NCBI GenBank assembly: GCA_014656175.1
Contig: BNBX01000005.1
Location: forward strand, 200,117-264,116
DNA from: Streptomyces werraensis
GTDB lineage: Bacteria; Actinomycetota; Actinomycetes; Streptomycetales; Streptomycetaceae
Direction: 5' to 3'
Length of the DNA: 64,000 bases
Shown here piece by piece: positions 7,905 to 15,962 of this stretch. The notes below the pieces were generated by a model that saw nothing but the letters and a program-made list of their open reading frames with translations, was not told the origin of the DNA and searched no databases. Position 1 is the first letter of the stretch. The number at the start of each line of letters is the position of its first letter. Position numbers and translations under genes: made by a program.

Positions 7905-8552
7905 TCAGCGGCGCAGATCCTCCACGGTCACGGCCGAACCCGGCAGGACGGAGGGGGCGGGCGCCCGCATTCCGTCCAGGAACAGCTGAAGGTGGCGGTG
8001 GACGAAACGGTCGGCGTTCATGCAGGCGGTACCGGCCGGGGGCCGGCTCAGCTGCGCGACGCCCACCATCAGGTCGCCGTACTCCACGTCGTCCCGCAGC
8101 TGACCGGCCTCCCGGGCGCGGTCCATGAGCTGGGCGACGAGGCTCTCGACGCGTCGTCGCGCCTCCTCCAGGTCGGGGTGGCTCTGGTCGAAGGTGCTGG
8201 AGATCATCGGGCACAGCGCGCTGATCCGCTCGTCCGCGGCCGTGTGCGCGAAACGCTCCAGCGCCTCGAAGGCGTCCCCGGTCTCGCTCAGCGCCTGCTC
8301 GGCCGCCCGCACCGTACGGTCCATGACGGAGCAGACGACCTCGCGCACGAGCGCGTCGCGGTCGGGGAAGTTGCGGTACACCGTGGCGTTGCCCACGCCG
8401 GCCCGGCGGGCGATCTCGTCGAGCGGGACCTCGGGCCCGAACTCGGTGAACATCTCCCGGGCGGCGGCGACGATCCGCTCCCGGTTGCGCAGGGCGTCGG
8501 CGCGGGGCCGGGGCGCCTTGCGCGTCACGGGGGTCTCGGTCGTCGCGGTCAC
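7905..8552 (-). CDS. TetR family repressor of the adjacent MFS pump
   Basis: A 215-residue TetR repressor. The HTH is EMFTEFGPEVPLDEIARRAG followed by VGNATVYRNFPDRDALVREV, after which comes a helical ligand domain with TetR_C features. The start is fixed by a GAGGAGGG ribosome site just before the GTG at 8552; an upstream extension of the frame lacks such a site. The gene leads the efflux gene on the same strand, and two matching palindromes (8603-8665) lie in its own upstream region. Together this suggests an autoregulated drug-responsive repressor. Confidence 0.88.
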   Translation of the reverse strand: MTATTETPVTRKAPRPRADALRNRERIVAAAREMFTEFGPEVPLDEIARRAGVGNATVYRNFPDRDALVREVVCSVMDRTVRAAEQALSETGDAFEALERFAHTAADERISALCPMISSTFDQSHPDLEEARRRVESLVAQLMDRAREAGQLRDDVEYGDLMVGVAQLSRPPAGTACMNADRFVHRHLQLFLDGMRAPAPSVLPGSAVTVEDLRR

Positions 8553-8602
8553 GGTGCCCTCCTCGGAGTGTTGCTCTGACGTCTGTTCTGCGTCTGCGGC
8601 GA

Positions 8603-8665
8603 ATCCGGGGATTGTGTCCCCGGATCGTGCGGACACAGGCGTAAACGGGGAGACGATCCCCGGTT
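8603..8665. promoter_or_regulatory. Two copies of palindrome CGGGGA-N5-TCCCCG, candidate TetR operators
   Basis: The first copy has arms at 8606-8611 and 8617-8622 and extends to a perfect 9-base arm (8603-8611 with 8617-8625). The second has arms at 8646-8651 and 8657-8662. The copies are 40 bases apart centre to centre, about four helical turns, so bound dimers would face the same side. They precede the TetR gene by 50 to 110 bases. A third partial symmetry (TGTGTCC 8613-8619 with GGACACA 8631-8637) overlaps the first copy. Confidence 0.6.
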
Positions 8666-8826
8666 ATTTCCCGCACGGGAAGTTTTTGCTGTGACGCAGG
8701 CCACACTCCCCTCCCCGCTGATCCCCACGATCGGACCACCCGGCGAGCGCACCCCCGACCCGTGACGCAGGGTAATCACGAGGGCGCAGTCGGAGACGGC
8801 GGCTGCCGTGGAGCGGAGGTCCCCCC

Positions 8827-10113
8827 ATGCAGCCGAGCCGAGGCCGGATATCCCCGCGCCGCCTGGCCGCCCTGGGCTCCGTCGCCGCCCTCACCCTCGC
8901 GGTCTGCACCTCGGCCGGGAGGGGCCATCTCTCCCCCGCCACCACCGCCCCCGGCGCCGGCCCGAGCGCCCTCTCCCACAGCTCCGTCCACGGCCCCTGC
9001 ATGATCGGCAGCGACCGCGAGGTCCAGATGTCCGAGGGCATCCCCACGGACCCCGGCTACACCCGCTCCACCGGCACGGTCCGCGCCCTCACCCTGATGA
9101 TCGACTTCTCGGACGCACCCGGCGAGGGCGACGCCCTGGACCGCTACCGCGAGTTCTTCCCGCAGACCCGCGAGTGGTTCACCACCAGCTCCTACGGCCG
9201 CCTCGACTACCGCCCCGAACTGCCCGTCCCCGAGTGGCTGCGCATGCCCAAGTCCTTCCGCCAGTACGGCATAGAGCGCGGCGCCCCCTTCGACCCCGGC
9301 TACCGGGAGCTGATCCGCGACATCGTCTCCGAGGCCGACACCGAGGTGGACTTCCAGGCGTACGACCTGGTCAACGTCCTCGTCACCCCCAACGCCGGCC
9401 CCGCAGCCCTGGACACCGTCCTGTCCGTCACCTTCGCCGGCAACGACGAGGCCCCCACCGCGGACGGCCGGCCCGTCTCCAACGCGTCGTTCGTCTACTC
9501 CCGCCAGGACGACGGCTCCGGCTCCTACGCCCGCACCGGCTACCGCGTGCTGCCCCACGAGAACGGCCACGTCTTCGGCCTGCCCGACCTCTACACCGCC
9601 GAGGGCGGCGGCGCCGTCGGCCACTGGGACATCATGAGCGAGGACTGGGGCGCCAACAACGACTTCCTCGCCTGGCACAAGTGGAAGCTGGGCTGGCTGG
9701 ACACGTCCCAGGTGAGCTGCGTGGCCGAGCGCGGCTCACGGGAGTACGTCCTGACGCCGCTGGCCCGCGCGGGCGGCCCCAAGCTGCTCTTCGTCCCGCT
9801 CGACGCGCACTCCGGGTACGCGGTCGAGCTGCGCACCCGCGACGGGAACGACGAGGCGGTGTGCCGGCCGGGCGTCCTGGTCTACCGGGTCGACGCGGAC
9901 GTGGACACGGGCATGGGCCCGATCACCGTGCACGACGCGACCCGGGACAGCGGAGGCTGCACCCGGGCCCCCAACGTGCACGCGGAACTGTCGGACGCGA
10001 CGTTCAGACCGGGGCAGAGCTTCGTGGACCCCGAGGAGGGGATACGGGTGGCGGTGCTGGCGGGGGACGAGGACGAGTACCGGGTGAGGGTGACGCGCAC
10101 GTCGCCCAGGTGA
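8827..10113 (+). CDS. Secreted M6-family metalloprotease
   Basis: A 428-residue extracellular peptidase of the M6 (immune inhibitor A-like) family. Residues 1-30 look like a signal peptide with a basic start (SRGRISPRRLAAL) and a hydrophobic core (GSVAALTLAVC). The zinc site is HENGH at residues 244-248, in the context PHENGHVFGLPDLY, matching HExxHxxGxPD of M6 peptidases. Downstream, GHWDIMSEDWG and HKWKLGWLD are also family features; the last 100 residues look like a beta-sandwich. The ATG at 8827 follows GGAGGT at 8814-8819. The protein is shorter than large InhA enzymes because it lacks the C-terminal accessory domains. The gene stands alone. It probably degrades proteins outside the cell. 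Confidence 0.88.
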   Translation: MQPSRGRISPRRLAALGSVAALTLAVCTSAGRGHLSPATTAPGAGPSALSHSSVHGPCMIGSDREVQMSEGIPTDPGYTRSTGTVRALTLMIDFSDAPGEGDALDRYREFFPQTREWFTTSSYGRLDYRPELPVPEWLRMPKSFRQYGIERGAPFDPGYRELIRDIVSEADTEVDFQAYDLVNVLVTPNAGPAALDTVLSVTFAGNDEAPTADGRPVSNASFVYSRQDDGSGSYARTGYRVLPHENGHVFGLPDLYTAEGGGAVGHWDIMSEDWGANNDFLAWHKWKLGWLDTSQVSCVAERGSREYVLTPLARAGGPKLLFVPLDAHSGYAVELRTRDGNDEAVCRPGVLVYRVDADVDTGMGPITVHDATRDSGGCTRAPNVHAELSDATFRPGQSFVDPEEGIRVAVLAGDEDEYRVRVTRTSPR

Positions 10114-10196
10114 CGGGCCGGGGGCTGACCCCTCTCTTACAACTCCGCCCGCTAGGTTGCTCCTTGACAGCTGCCGGCCAGCTCTGGGAGGACGCA

Positions 10197-11009
10197 GTGA
10201 CGGAGATATCCGCGGCATCGCTCGAGGCGCGCAAGCGCATCAGGACCGACCAGCCGCACACCGCCCGCATCTGGAACTACTGGCTGGGCGGCAAGGACAA
10301 CTACCCGGTCGACCAGGCGGCCGGCGACCAGATCCGCCAACTGCACCCGGGCATCGGCGACTACGCCCTGGCCGACCGGCAGTTCCTCGGCCGCGCGGTG
10401 CGGTACCTGACCGGGCAGTGCGGCATCCGGCAGTTCCTGGACATCGGCACGGGTCTGCCCACGGCCGACAACACCCACGAGGTGGCCCAGCGGGTCGCGC
10501 CCGACTCGCGGGTGGTCTACGTCGACAACGACCCCATCGTGCTGGCCCACGCGGAGGCGCTGCTCACCAGCACGCCGGAGGGCAGCACGGCGTACCTCGA
10601 CGAGGACCTGCGCAACATCGACGCGATCCTCGAACAGGCCGCGAAGACCCTGGACTTCAGCAAGCCGGTCGCGCTGGTCCTGCTGGGCGTGGTCATCTTC
10701 ATCGAGGACGACGAGGAGGCGTACGGGGTGGTGCGCCGCCTGATGGACCGGCTGCCGTCGGGCAGCCACCTCGTCCTCTCCCACACGATCACCCGCCCGG
10801 ACATGCCGGACGTGGACGCGGCGGTGGCCTTCTGGAACGAGAACGGCACGCCGAAGCTGACGCAGAGGACACCGGAGGCGGTGTCCCGCTTCTTCGAGGG
10901 ACTCGAGCTGCTGGAGCCGGGGGTGGTGTCCTGCAACCGGTGGCGCCCGGACTCCGGTGAGGTTCCGGCGGAGGTGGCGATGTTCGGAGGAGTGGGGCGG
11001 AAGGCCTGA
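10197..11009 (+). CDS. SAM-dependent methyltransferase, DUF574/PF04672 family
   Basis: A 270-residue Rossmann-fold protein of the actinobacterial S-adenosylmethionine methyltransferase family PF04672. Recognisable family stretches are the start TARIWNYWLGGKDNYPVDQ, the SAM-binding motif I FLDIGTGLPTADNTHEVAQ, and the acidic strand end VVYVDNDPIVLAHAEAL. The GTG at 10197 follows GGGAGGA at 10187-10193. Streptomyces genomes carry dozens of paralogues, many in secondary-metabolite or developmental loci, and substrates are unknown. The neighbours give no clue to its substrate. A long-looped inverted repeat (11023-11031 with 11060-11068) after the stop may end transcription. Confidence 0.85.
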   Translation: MTEISAASLEARKRIRTDQPHTARIWNYWLGGKDNYPVDQAAGDQIRQLHPGIGDYALADRQFLGRAVRYLTGQCGIRQFLDIGTGLPTADNTHEVAQRVAPDSRVVYVDNDPIVLAHAEALLTSTPEGSTAYLDEDLRNIDAILEQAAKTLDFSKPVALVLLGVVIFIEDDEEAYGVVRRLMDRLPSGSHLVLSHTITRPDMPDVDAAVAFWNENGTPKLTQRTPEAVSRFFEGLELLEPGVVSCNRWRPDSGEVPAEVAMFGGVGRKA

Positions 11010-11190
11010 AACGGGGACGGGCGGGGGTCGGAGAGGGCCTGGTCGATCTTCGGACGTCCCCGACCCCCACCCACCCGGACACCGATCCGGTACCCTGTGG
11101 ATCGAGCGCCCCGGCGGTCACCGCTGTCCCGGCGACCGGGCCCGCGACCACCGACCAGGACGCTCACGGCACGGTGTGACCACCGGCCAC

Positions 11191-11266
11191 GCCTTCGTAG
11201 CTCAGGGGATAGAGCACCGCTCTCCTAAAGCGGGTGTCGCAGGTTCGAATCCTGCCGGGGGCACCA
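11191..11266 (+). tRNA. tRNA-Arg, anticodon CCU
   Basis: A complete 76-base tRNA with encoded CCA. The acceptor arms GCCTTCG (11191) and CGGGGGC (ending 11262) pair with two G-U pairs. The D-arm holds AGCTCAGGGGATAGAGC. The anticodon stem CCGCT/AGCGG frames the loop CTCCTAA, giving anticodon CCT for AGG codons. The T-arm is the standard GGTTCGAATCC. Its 3-prime end is the edge of an accessory island: integrase remnants point toward it, so it has served as an attachment site. Confidence 0.96.
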
Positions 11267-11270
11267 GTCA

Positions 11271-11304
11271 AAAGGCCCCGGACCGATCATGGTCCGGGGC
11301 CTTT
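11271..11304 (+). terminator. Strong hairpin terminator after tRNA-Arg
   Basis: AAAGGCCCCGGACC (11271-11284) pairs perfectly with GGTCCGGGGCCTTT (11291-11304) around a six-base loop, starting four bases after the tRNA CCA. It is a factor-independent terminator for the tRNA transcript. Part of it reappears in the att-like copy at 12514-12533. Confidence 0.85.
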
Positions 11305-11334
11305 GGCATCCACTTCTGGCATCAACGGCGTCGG

Positions 11335-11520
11335 TCACTGACGACCGGGACGCCTCCGCAGCAGGCGGTCCATGTGGCTCACGGCCTCGCGCTGGGTGTC
11401 TTGGACGACGTGCGTGTAGACGTCCATGGTGGTGCTGATCTGTGAGTGGCCAGGATCTCCATCACGACGCGGGGAGCGACCTCAGCCGCCGCGGTGTGGT
11501 GCTGTAGCGAGTGTCGTACT
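11335..11520 (-). pseudogene. Tyrosine recombinase (integrase) C-terminal remnant 1
   Basis: Read on the minus strand this encodes the end of a phage-type integrase: AAEVAPRVVMEIL, then, after a one-base deletion, HSQISTTMDVYTHVVQDTQ and REAVSHMDRLLRRRPGRQ before the stop at 11335-11337. The MEILGHS pattern contributes the active-site histidine and the MDVYTHV tyrosine is the nucleophile of the family. Upstream, the rest of the gene is missing. Its 3-prime end faces the tRNA-Arg 3-prime end, the normal layout of an element integrated into that tRNA. Confidence 0.8.
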
Positions 11521-11623
11521 GACGTACAGCAGGAAGGCCATCCACGGCTTCATCGCACGTATTCCGGTTCGGGGCGGCTCGACGAGCAGGGTGGTTGTCA
11601 GTCCTCCGTGTCACAGTCATGCC

Positions 11624-12436
11624 ATGACAGACGAGCAGAGCCCTGCCAGGAGGAGGCTGTTGCAGGTGCTTCGCACCATGAAGACATTCGAACCCGGGGG
11701 TGAGTACTACGCCCTCACGCTTGGAGCCAATCGACGAGGGCGCCCATTCTGGTCAGCGCAGACTCACTGGGTCGGGTTCTCCGAACGGAACCCACGCTGG
11801 GAAGAGCGAGCCGCCAGCCTCGTTAATCCGCAAGGCATCGCCGAAAGCTGGTCCCTGATGGGACAGGACTGGGTCTCCGTGCATGATGATGCCAGCCTGG
11901 CGATCTACCTTCGGCTCGGCGGGAATGCTCTGGTCGCCAAGCAAGTTGCTGAAGACCGCTTGCCCGATGTGATCGCACCCTCGGAGTGCATGCATGACGG
12001 ATCCGTCGAAGTGGGCGGATTCGGGTATCTCGGTACTCAGCACCTACCAGACGATGCGGTTGAGCGTCGGGCTCCAAGCAAGAAGCTATGGATGCAAGTC
12101 ATCAAGCGTGATGGTTTTCGGTGCGTGGTCTGTGGGCGCAGGCCCAGCGATTACACGGACATCGAGCTGCATGTACACCACCTGGTCCCCTGGCGGATGG
12201 CTGGTCCGACGGCAGAGGAGAATCTCGTCACCCTCTGTAGCACGTGCCACCAGGGCCTTAAGCCAGACTATGAGCCGACCCTGCGCGAGCTCGCGCGGCT
12301 ACCTGGGCCAGCTTCGGGCTTGGACACGGACAACTCAGAGTTCGACGAGGAAGTAGCCCGCTACCGCGGGTTCGCACAGGAATTGATCAGTCGCACGCGC
12401 GGGTCCGGCGTTTCCCCGCAGGACACACAGTCGTAG
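11624..12436 (+). CDS. HNH endonuclease domain protein
   Basis: A 270-residue protein with a clear HNH nuclease domain at residues 153-213. The zinc ligands are Cys167 and Cys170 (CVVC) and Cys205 and Cys208 (CSTC), the catalytic histidine region is LHVHHLVPW (183-187), and Asn200 and His209 complete the motif. The preceding 150 residues, with GEYYALTLGANRRGRPFWSA, are a domain I do not recognise. The ATG at 11624 is chosen because the frame upstream overlaps the integrase remnant. Codon use is less GC-biased than in flanking genes, pointing to transfer. It lies between two integrase remnants within the tRNA-Arg island. It might be a restriction or anti-phage nuclease, or a homing-type enzyme; it has no methylase partner. 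Confidence 0.8.
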   Translation: MTDEQSPARRRLLQVLRTMKTFEPGGEYYALTLGANRRGRPFWSAQTHWVGFSERNPRWEERAASLVNPQGIAESWSLMGQDWVSVHDDASLAIYLRLGGNALVAKQVAEDRLPDVIAPSECMHDGSVEVGGFGYLGTQHLPDDAVERRAPSKKLWMQVIKRDGFRCVVCGRRPSDYTDIELHVHHLVPWRMAGPTAEENLVTLCSTCHQGLKPDYEPTLRELARLPGPASGLDTDNSEFDEEVARYRGFAQELISRTRGSGVSPQDTQS

Positions 12437-12513
12437 TCATCAGCTTCGTTCCTGGCAGAAGCGACTGCACAAGCTGGCACCGCCGTATGCCTGCGGGCCC
12501 AGCGCAAGGCCCC

Positions 12514-12533
12514 GCACCAGTCAGGTCCGGGGC
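12514..12533. repeat. Degenerate att-like copy of the tRNA-Arg end and terminator
   Basis: GCACCAGTCA (12514-12523) is identical to the tRNA end plus flank at 11261-11270. It is followed directly by GGTCCGGGGC, identical to 11291-11300 in the terminator, as if the 20 bases between had been deleted. The second integrase remnant follows at a similar distance. It is probably the scar of a tandem integration event. The identity is short, so this remains a proposal. Confidence 0.5.
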
Positions 12534-12553
12534 TCTGCCATTAATACCGGTGG

Positions 12554-12945
12554 TCACTGACGACCGGGGCGTCTTCTGAGCAGACGGTCCATGTGGCCCA
12601 TCGCTCGCGCTGGTGCCCTGGAGAACACGCGTGTACACGTCCATGGTGATGCCGAACTGGGAGTGACCGGATCTCCATCACGACGCGAGGCGCGACTACG
12701 GCCGTCGTGAGGAGGGTGGCCGTGCCGTGTCGGGCGTCGTGGAGCCGGATGACGCGGAGGTCGACGGACTGGGCAATGCGGGTGAAGGAGCGCTAGACGT
12801 TCCACGGCTCGACCGGGCGGCCGGTCCGCGTGGTGAAGACGTACGCGGACTCCTGCCGCTTCTCCCCGCCTTGGCGCGGGCAGCCGCCTGTCGCATGCGG
12901 TGCCAGCGCAGAGGCGCGATGCAGACAGCGGGCAGCCGGGCTTCA
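12554..12945 (-). pseudogene. Tyrosine recombinase (integrase) C-terminal remnant 2
   Basis: A longer integrase tail on the minus strand, broken by frameshifts and a stop. In order it reads PAVCIAPLRWHRMRQAAARA, then YVFTTRTGRPVEPWNV, a TAG stop, RSFTRIAQSVDLRVIRLHDA, RHGTATLLTTAVVAPRVVME, a two-base deletion in the GHSQ region, GITMDVYTRV, another shift, and MGHMDRLLRRRPGRQ. The catalytic RLHDARHG arginine/histidine box and the tyrosine of MDVYT are present but not in one frame. Its end matches remnant 1 almost exactly, so two related integrases have entered here. It is non-functional. Confidence 0.82.
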
Positions 12946-12954
12946 GGGTGATTC

Positions 12955-13128
12955 CGCGGCGACGGGTCGTCGAGCGGACCTTCGGCTGACTCATAGACCA
13001 CCCCCCGCCTCGCCCGCAACTACGAGACCCATCCTCACCGCTCCGAAGCCATGATCAAGGTGGCCATGGTCGACTTCATAAGCCGACGGCTCACCCGCGA
13101 ACCGACCCCGAACTGGCGCGACGCATGA
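12955..13128 (+). pseudogene. IS5-like transposase C-terminal remnant
   Basis: The plus strand encodes RRVVERTFG, a TGA in place of the expected tryptophan codon, then LIDHP, a one-base insertion in a run of C, then RLARNYETHPHRSEAMIKVA and MVDFISRRLTREPTPNWRDA before a stop at 13126-13128. This is the end of a DDE transposase of the IS5 group, where VERTFGWL and RLARDYE are familiar motifs. The rest of the element and its inverted ends are not seen. It abuts integrase remnant 2. Confidence 0.75.
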
Positions 13129-13679
13129 CCACCGCGCAGGCGACTTTACGAGTGTGTCGGGGCCCTGCCGCAACACGCTGAATCGCTGATCCACCAGATC
13201 ACCGCGCTCAATGCAGACTTGGCATCGACTACCCGACACGGTCACACATCACAGCAATGGCCTGCACGTTTCGCCCGGCACCATAACGAGGCTGTCTACC
13301 TCCGACCGCACCTCAACTGAGAGCCGGTCTCACAGCACGTTCCCCGTACCCGCATCGAACCCCACGGGCCGCACTCGAGAGCGAGCGCATCCCCTTGAAC
13401 CGCCGCCTTACCATACAACCCCGCCCAGACTGCAGTGGTCGACCAACTTGAAGGCCTCTCACCCTTGTCCGACTGGGTCGACAAGGAGCTCTGCCGCAGT
13501 ACCCGCAGCGTCCGCACGTCCCGGACGATTCCTTCGACGCCCCGAGCACGAGAACGCATCACGGCGGGCCAGGGCTCCAGCGTCTCTGACGTCCCGTACG
13601 CCCTCCTGCGAACCAGGTGACCAGGCCCCTACGTGCACCTACAATGTGACGCGGAACACGCGAGCGGGAGGGGGCTGTC
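13129..13679. other. Non-coding scar between transposase remnant and NACHT gene
   Basis: No intact gene is visible. A short stretch at about 13140-13230 could be read as a gene fragment (YECVGALPQHAESLIHQ) that I cannot identify. The last 60 bases hold the ribosome site GGGAGGGGG of the NACHT gene. Base composition is lower in GC than the core genome. Confidence 0.5.
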
Positions 13680-15962
13680 GTGCCAGCGGATGAGAAGCAG
13701 CAGGACGAATCAGACTTCGAGGCTGAGGTCTTGCGCATAAGTCGCGCGCTCTTCGCTCCGGAGAACGAGTTTCAGGGTTCCACCTACATTGGCACCGCCG
13801 AACGTGACGGCGTCTTCGTCGGGCCGGACTCAGTCACGATCGTCGAGTGCACCGTTTCCCGACGCAAGGACAAGGCGGAGAAGGACGGCAAGAAACTACA
13901 AGAGGCGTGTATGGCTATGGCCCGCCAGCACCCGTTTAAGTCCGTCAAGGGCTTTTTTGTCACGCGCGACGAGCCCACCGCCGACCAACGCACGGTCATC
14001 AAGGCATTTGGCCCGCCGCTTATCGCGTGCAGCTTCGCCCAGCTTCGAAGCCAGCTCGTCGACTCTTTGCGGTACCTGGAGCTCCGCGCGTCGTACCCCT
14101 TTGGCAGCGCGCGCGAACCTGCTAGCGGCGACTACAGCGACCTCAAGCCTTACGTTGCGGTCGACCCAGTGGAAAGTGGAACCGGCGAACCGTTCTCGAT
14201 CGATCGCGTGGCCAAGACAGTAATGGACGGCAGGTCCGTCCTCCTGTATGGCGACTACGGCGCGGGAAAAAGTATGTTCCTCCGCGAGCTGTACCAGCGT
14301 CTGGCCAAGTCCCACCGCAAGAATCCGTTTCAGCCCTTCCCCATCCTCCTCAATCTGCGCGATCACCAAGGCCAGGTTCTACCCGTCGAGGCCCTAGAGC
14401 GTCATGCCCGCGCAATTGGATTCCCCACGCCTTCGCAGTTGGTCCGCGCGTGGCGCTCGGGCGACGTGACGCTCATCTTGGACGGTTTCGACGAGATCGC
14501 GACGCCTGGATGGATCGGTAAGACGTCAGCGATGCGCGACATCCGCCGCCGGTCTGTTGAACTTGTGCGGCGGTTCTGTGACGAGTCTCGGGCCTCAACG
14601 TCCGTTGTCCTCGCGGGGCGAGCGCATTTTTTCGACAGCGAGCGCGAGATGCGTACCGCGCTGGGCGCCCGTAACAGCTCCCTCTTTCTCATGGCCGGCG
14701 AACCGACGGAGGAGCAGGCGAAGAAGATACTCCAAGCCTACGGATGGCACGACGCGCTCCCGGGCTGGCTGCCCTCTCGTCCTCTCCTCCTAAGCTACCT
14801 GGGCTCTTCGAGTGCTCTCCACGGATCCGTCGAGGGCACGTTCGGCCGCTCGGCAGGTGAGGGCTGGCACATGATGCTGGATCGCATCGCAGAGCGGGAG
14901 GCCAGCATGGAGGTAGGGGTCGACGGGTTCACCGTTCGCAAAGTGCTGGAACGGTTGGCTACCCAAGCGCGACGCTCCGCTGACGGTTTGGGGCCCATTT
15001 CACAAGACGAGCTGACGTCCGTCTTCCAGTCGGTGACCGGCTACGCGCCCGACGAGGGCTCTTACCAACTTCTACAACGACTTCCCGGACTCGGGGCCAT
15101 GGACAGCGTCGACGGTTCAAGACGCTTCGTTGACGTCTCCCTGGCCGACGCCGCCCGCGCGGGTGATGTCGTGGCCTGCGTCCTCGAACCAAACACGGAA
15201 AACCCGCTATTGGAGCTAACAGGCAGCGTCGCCTGCCTGGACGAAGTCGGCATCGACGTCGCCGCCGTACGGATCACTGGAGAAAGCGCCGCAAGTTCAG
15301 GGGGCGCCTACTCGTCCGCTACCGCTTTCCAGCGTCGGGGCGTTTCGGACTCCGTCATTGCGGACATCGTCAGGCTCGCCTCACGGATTTGGCCCGAGGA
15401 GCTGCCTCGCGCTTCGATCTCCCTGCACGAAATTGAGCTTCGCAGCTTCTCACTGACCGCTGATGCCAAAAGTTATGACTGGCTGAGCTTCCACGACTGC
15501 GTGATCCAGGAACTGGACCTAACCGACCATGGGGGATATACCCTGCCGCACTTTCAGAACTGCCTCATCGGGCAGATGACGGGGGTGGCCGGGTGGCCGG
15601 CACTGCAGGAAAGCCGCTTCGTCGACTGTGAAGTGGCACAGTTCGACGCGCAGATGTCGACAGCTAAGGGCATCCTCGCTCTTAAGACAACGCCAATGAA
15701 CAAGGTCTTGCTCACCATTTTGAAGAAGGTCTATGCCCAGCGTGGCACGGGGCGAAAGGAGTCCGCGCTTTTCCGCGGACTGGACAACAAACACCGGGAG
15801 CTCGTCCCGGAGGCACTTCAGCGGCTCACCGGATCGGGACTCATCACCTCCGCCCGATCCAGTGGCACACGGATCTACCTCCCGGTGCGGGGAATGGCTA
15901 GTCGGGTCCGGAGGATGCTCCAAGCGCCTCAGTCGAGCGCCGACAGCATCCTGGAAGACTAG
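13680..15962 (+). CDS. NACHT/STAND NTPase with N-terminal nuclease-like domain (candidate defence protein)
   Basis: A 760-residue multidomain protein. Residues 1-150 resemble a PD-(D/E)XK nuclease fold of the Mrr kind: TAERDGVFVGPDSVTIVECT supplies Asp43 and Glu56, with basic residues Lys63/Lys65 in RRKDKAEKD; the canonical lysine two residues after Glu56 is threonine, so activity is uncertain. Residues about 175-420 form a NACHT NTPase: Walker A GDYGAGKS (191-198) and Walker B/NACHT box LILDGFDEIA with Asp268, Asp271 and Glu272. Residues 420-760 contain helical bundles, a pentapeptide-like stretch (FSLTADAKSYDWLSFHDCVI) and a winged-helix-like end, a likely sensor. The GTG at 13680 has a strong ribosome site. 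Codon use is less GC-biased than the core genes. Nuclease plus NACHT is the design of bacterial immune NTPases (bNACHT, Avs). It stands alone in a tRNA island, so abortive antiphage defence is inferred. Confidence 0.82.
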   Translation: MPADEKQQDESDFEAEVLRISRALFAPENEFQGSTYIGTAERDGVFVGPDSVTIVECTVSRRKDKAEKDGKKLQEACMAMARQHPFKSVKGFFVTRDEPTADQRTVIKAFGPPLIACSFAQLRSQLVDSLRYLELRASYPFGSAREPASGDYSDLKPYVAVDPVESGTGEPFSIDRVAKTVMDGRSVLLYGDYGAGKSMFLRELYQRLAKSHRKNPFQPFPILLNLRDHQGQVLPVEALERHARAIGFPTPSQLVRAWRSGDVTLILDGFDEIATPGWIGKTSAMRDIRRRSVELVRRFCDESRASTSVVLAGRAHFFDSEREMRTALGARNSSLFLMAGEPTEEQAKKILQAYGWHDALPGWLPSRPLLLSYLGSSSALHGSVEGTFGRSAGEGWHMMLDRIAEREASMEVGVDGFTVRKVLERLATQARRSADGLGPISQDELTSVFQSVTGYAPDEGSYQLLQRLPGLGAMDSVDGSRRFVDVSLADAARAGDVVACVLEPNTENPLLELTGSVACLDEVGIDVAAVRITGESAASSGGAYSSATAFQRRGVSDSVIADIVRLASRIWPEELPRASISLHEIELRSFSLTADAKSYDWLSFHDCVIQELDLTDHGGYTLPHFQNCLIGQMTGVAGWPALQESRFVDCEVAQFDAQMSTAKGILALKTTPMNKVLLTILKKVYAQRGTGRKESALFRGLDNKHRELVPEALQRLTGSGLITSARSSGTRIYLPVRGMASRVRRMLQAPQSSADSILED

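Noticed and set aside
12955..13128. Continuation of integrase remnant 2 into the QPKVRSTTRRR frame
   Set aside because: That stretch is the antisense of the transposase RRVVERTFG segment, so the resemblance to an integrase is likely chance.
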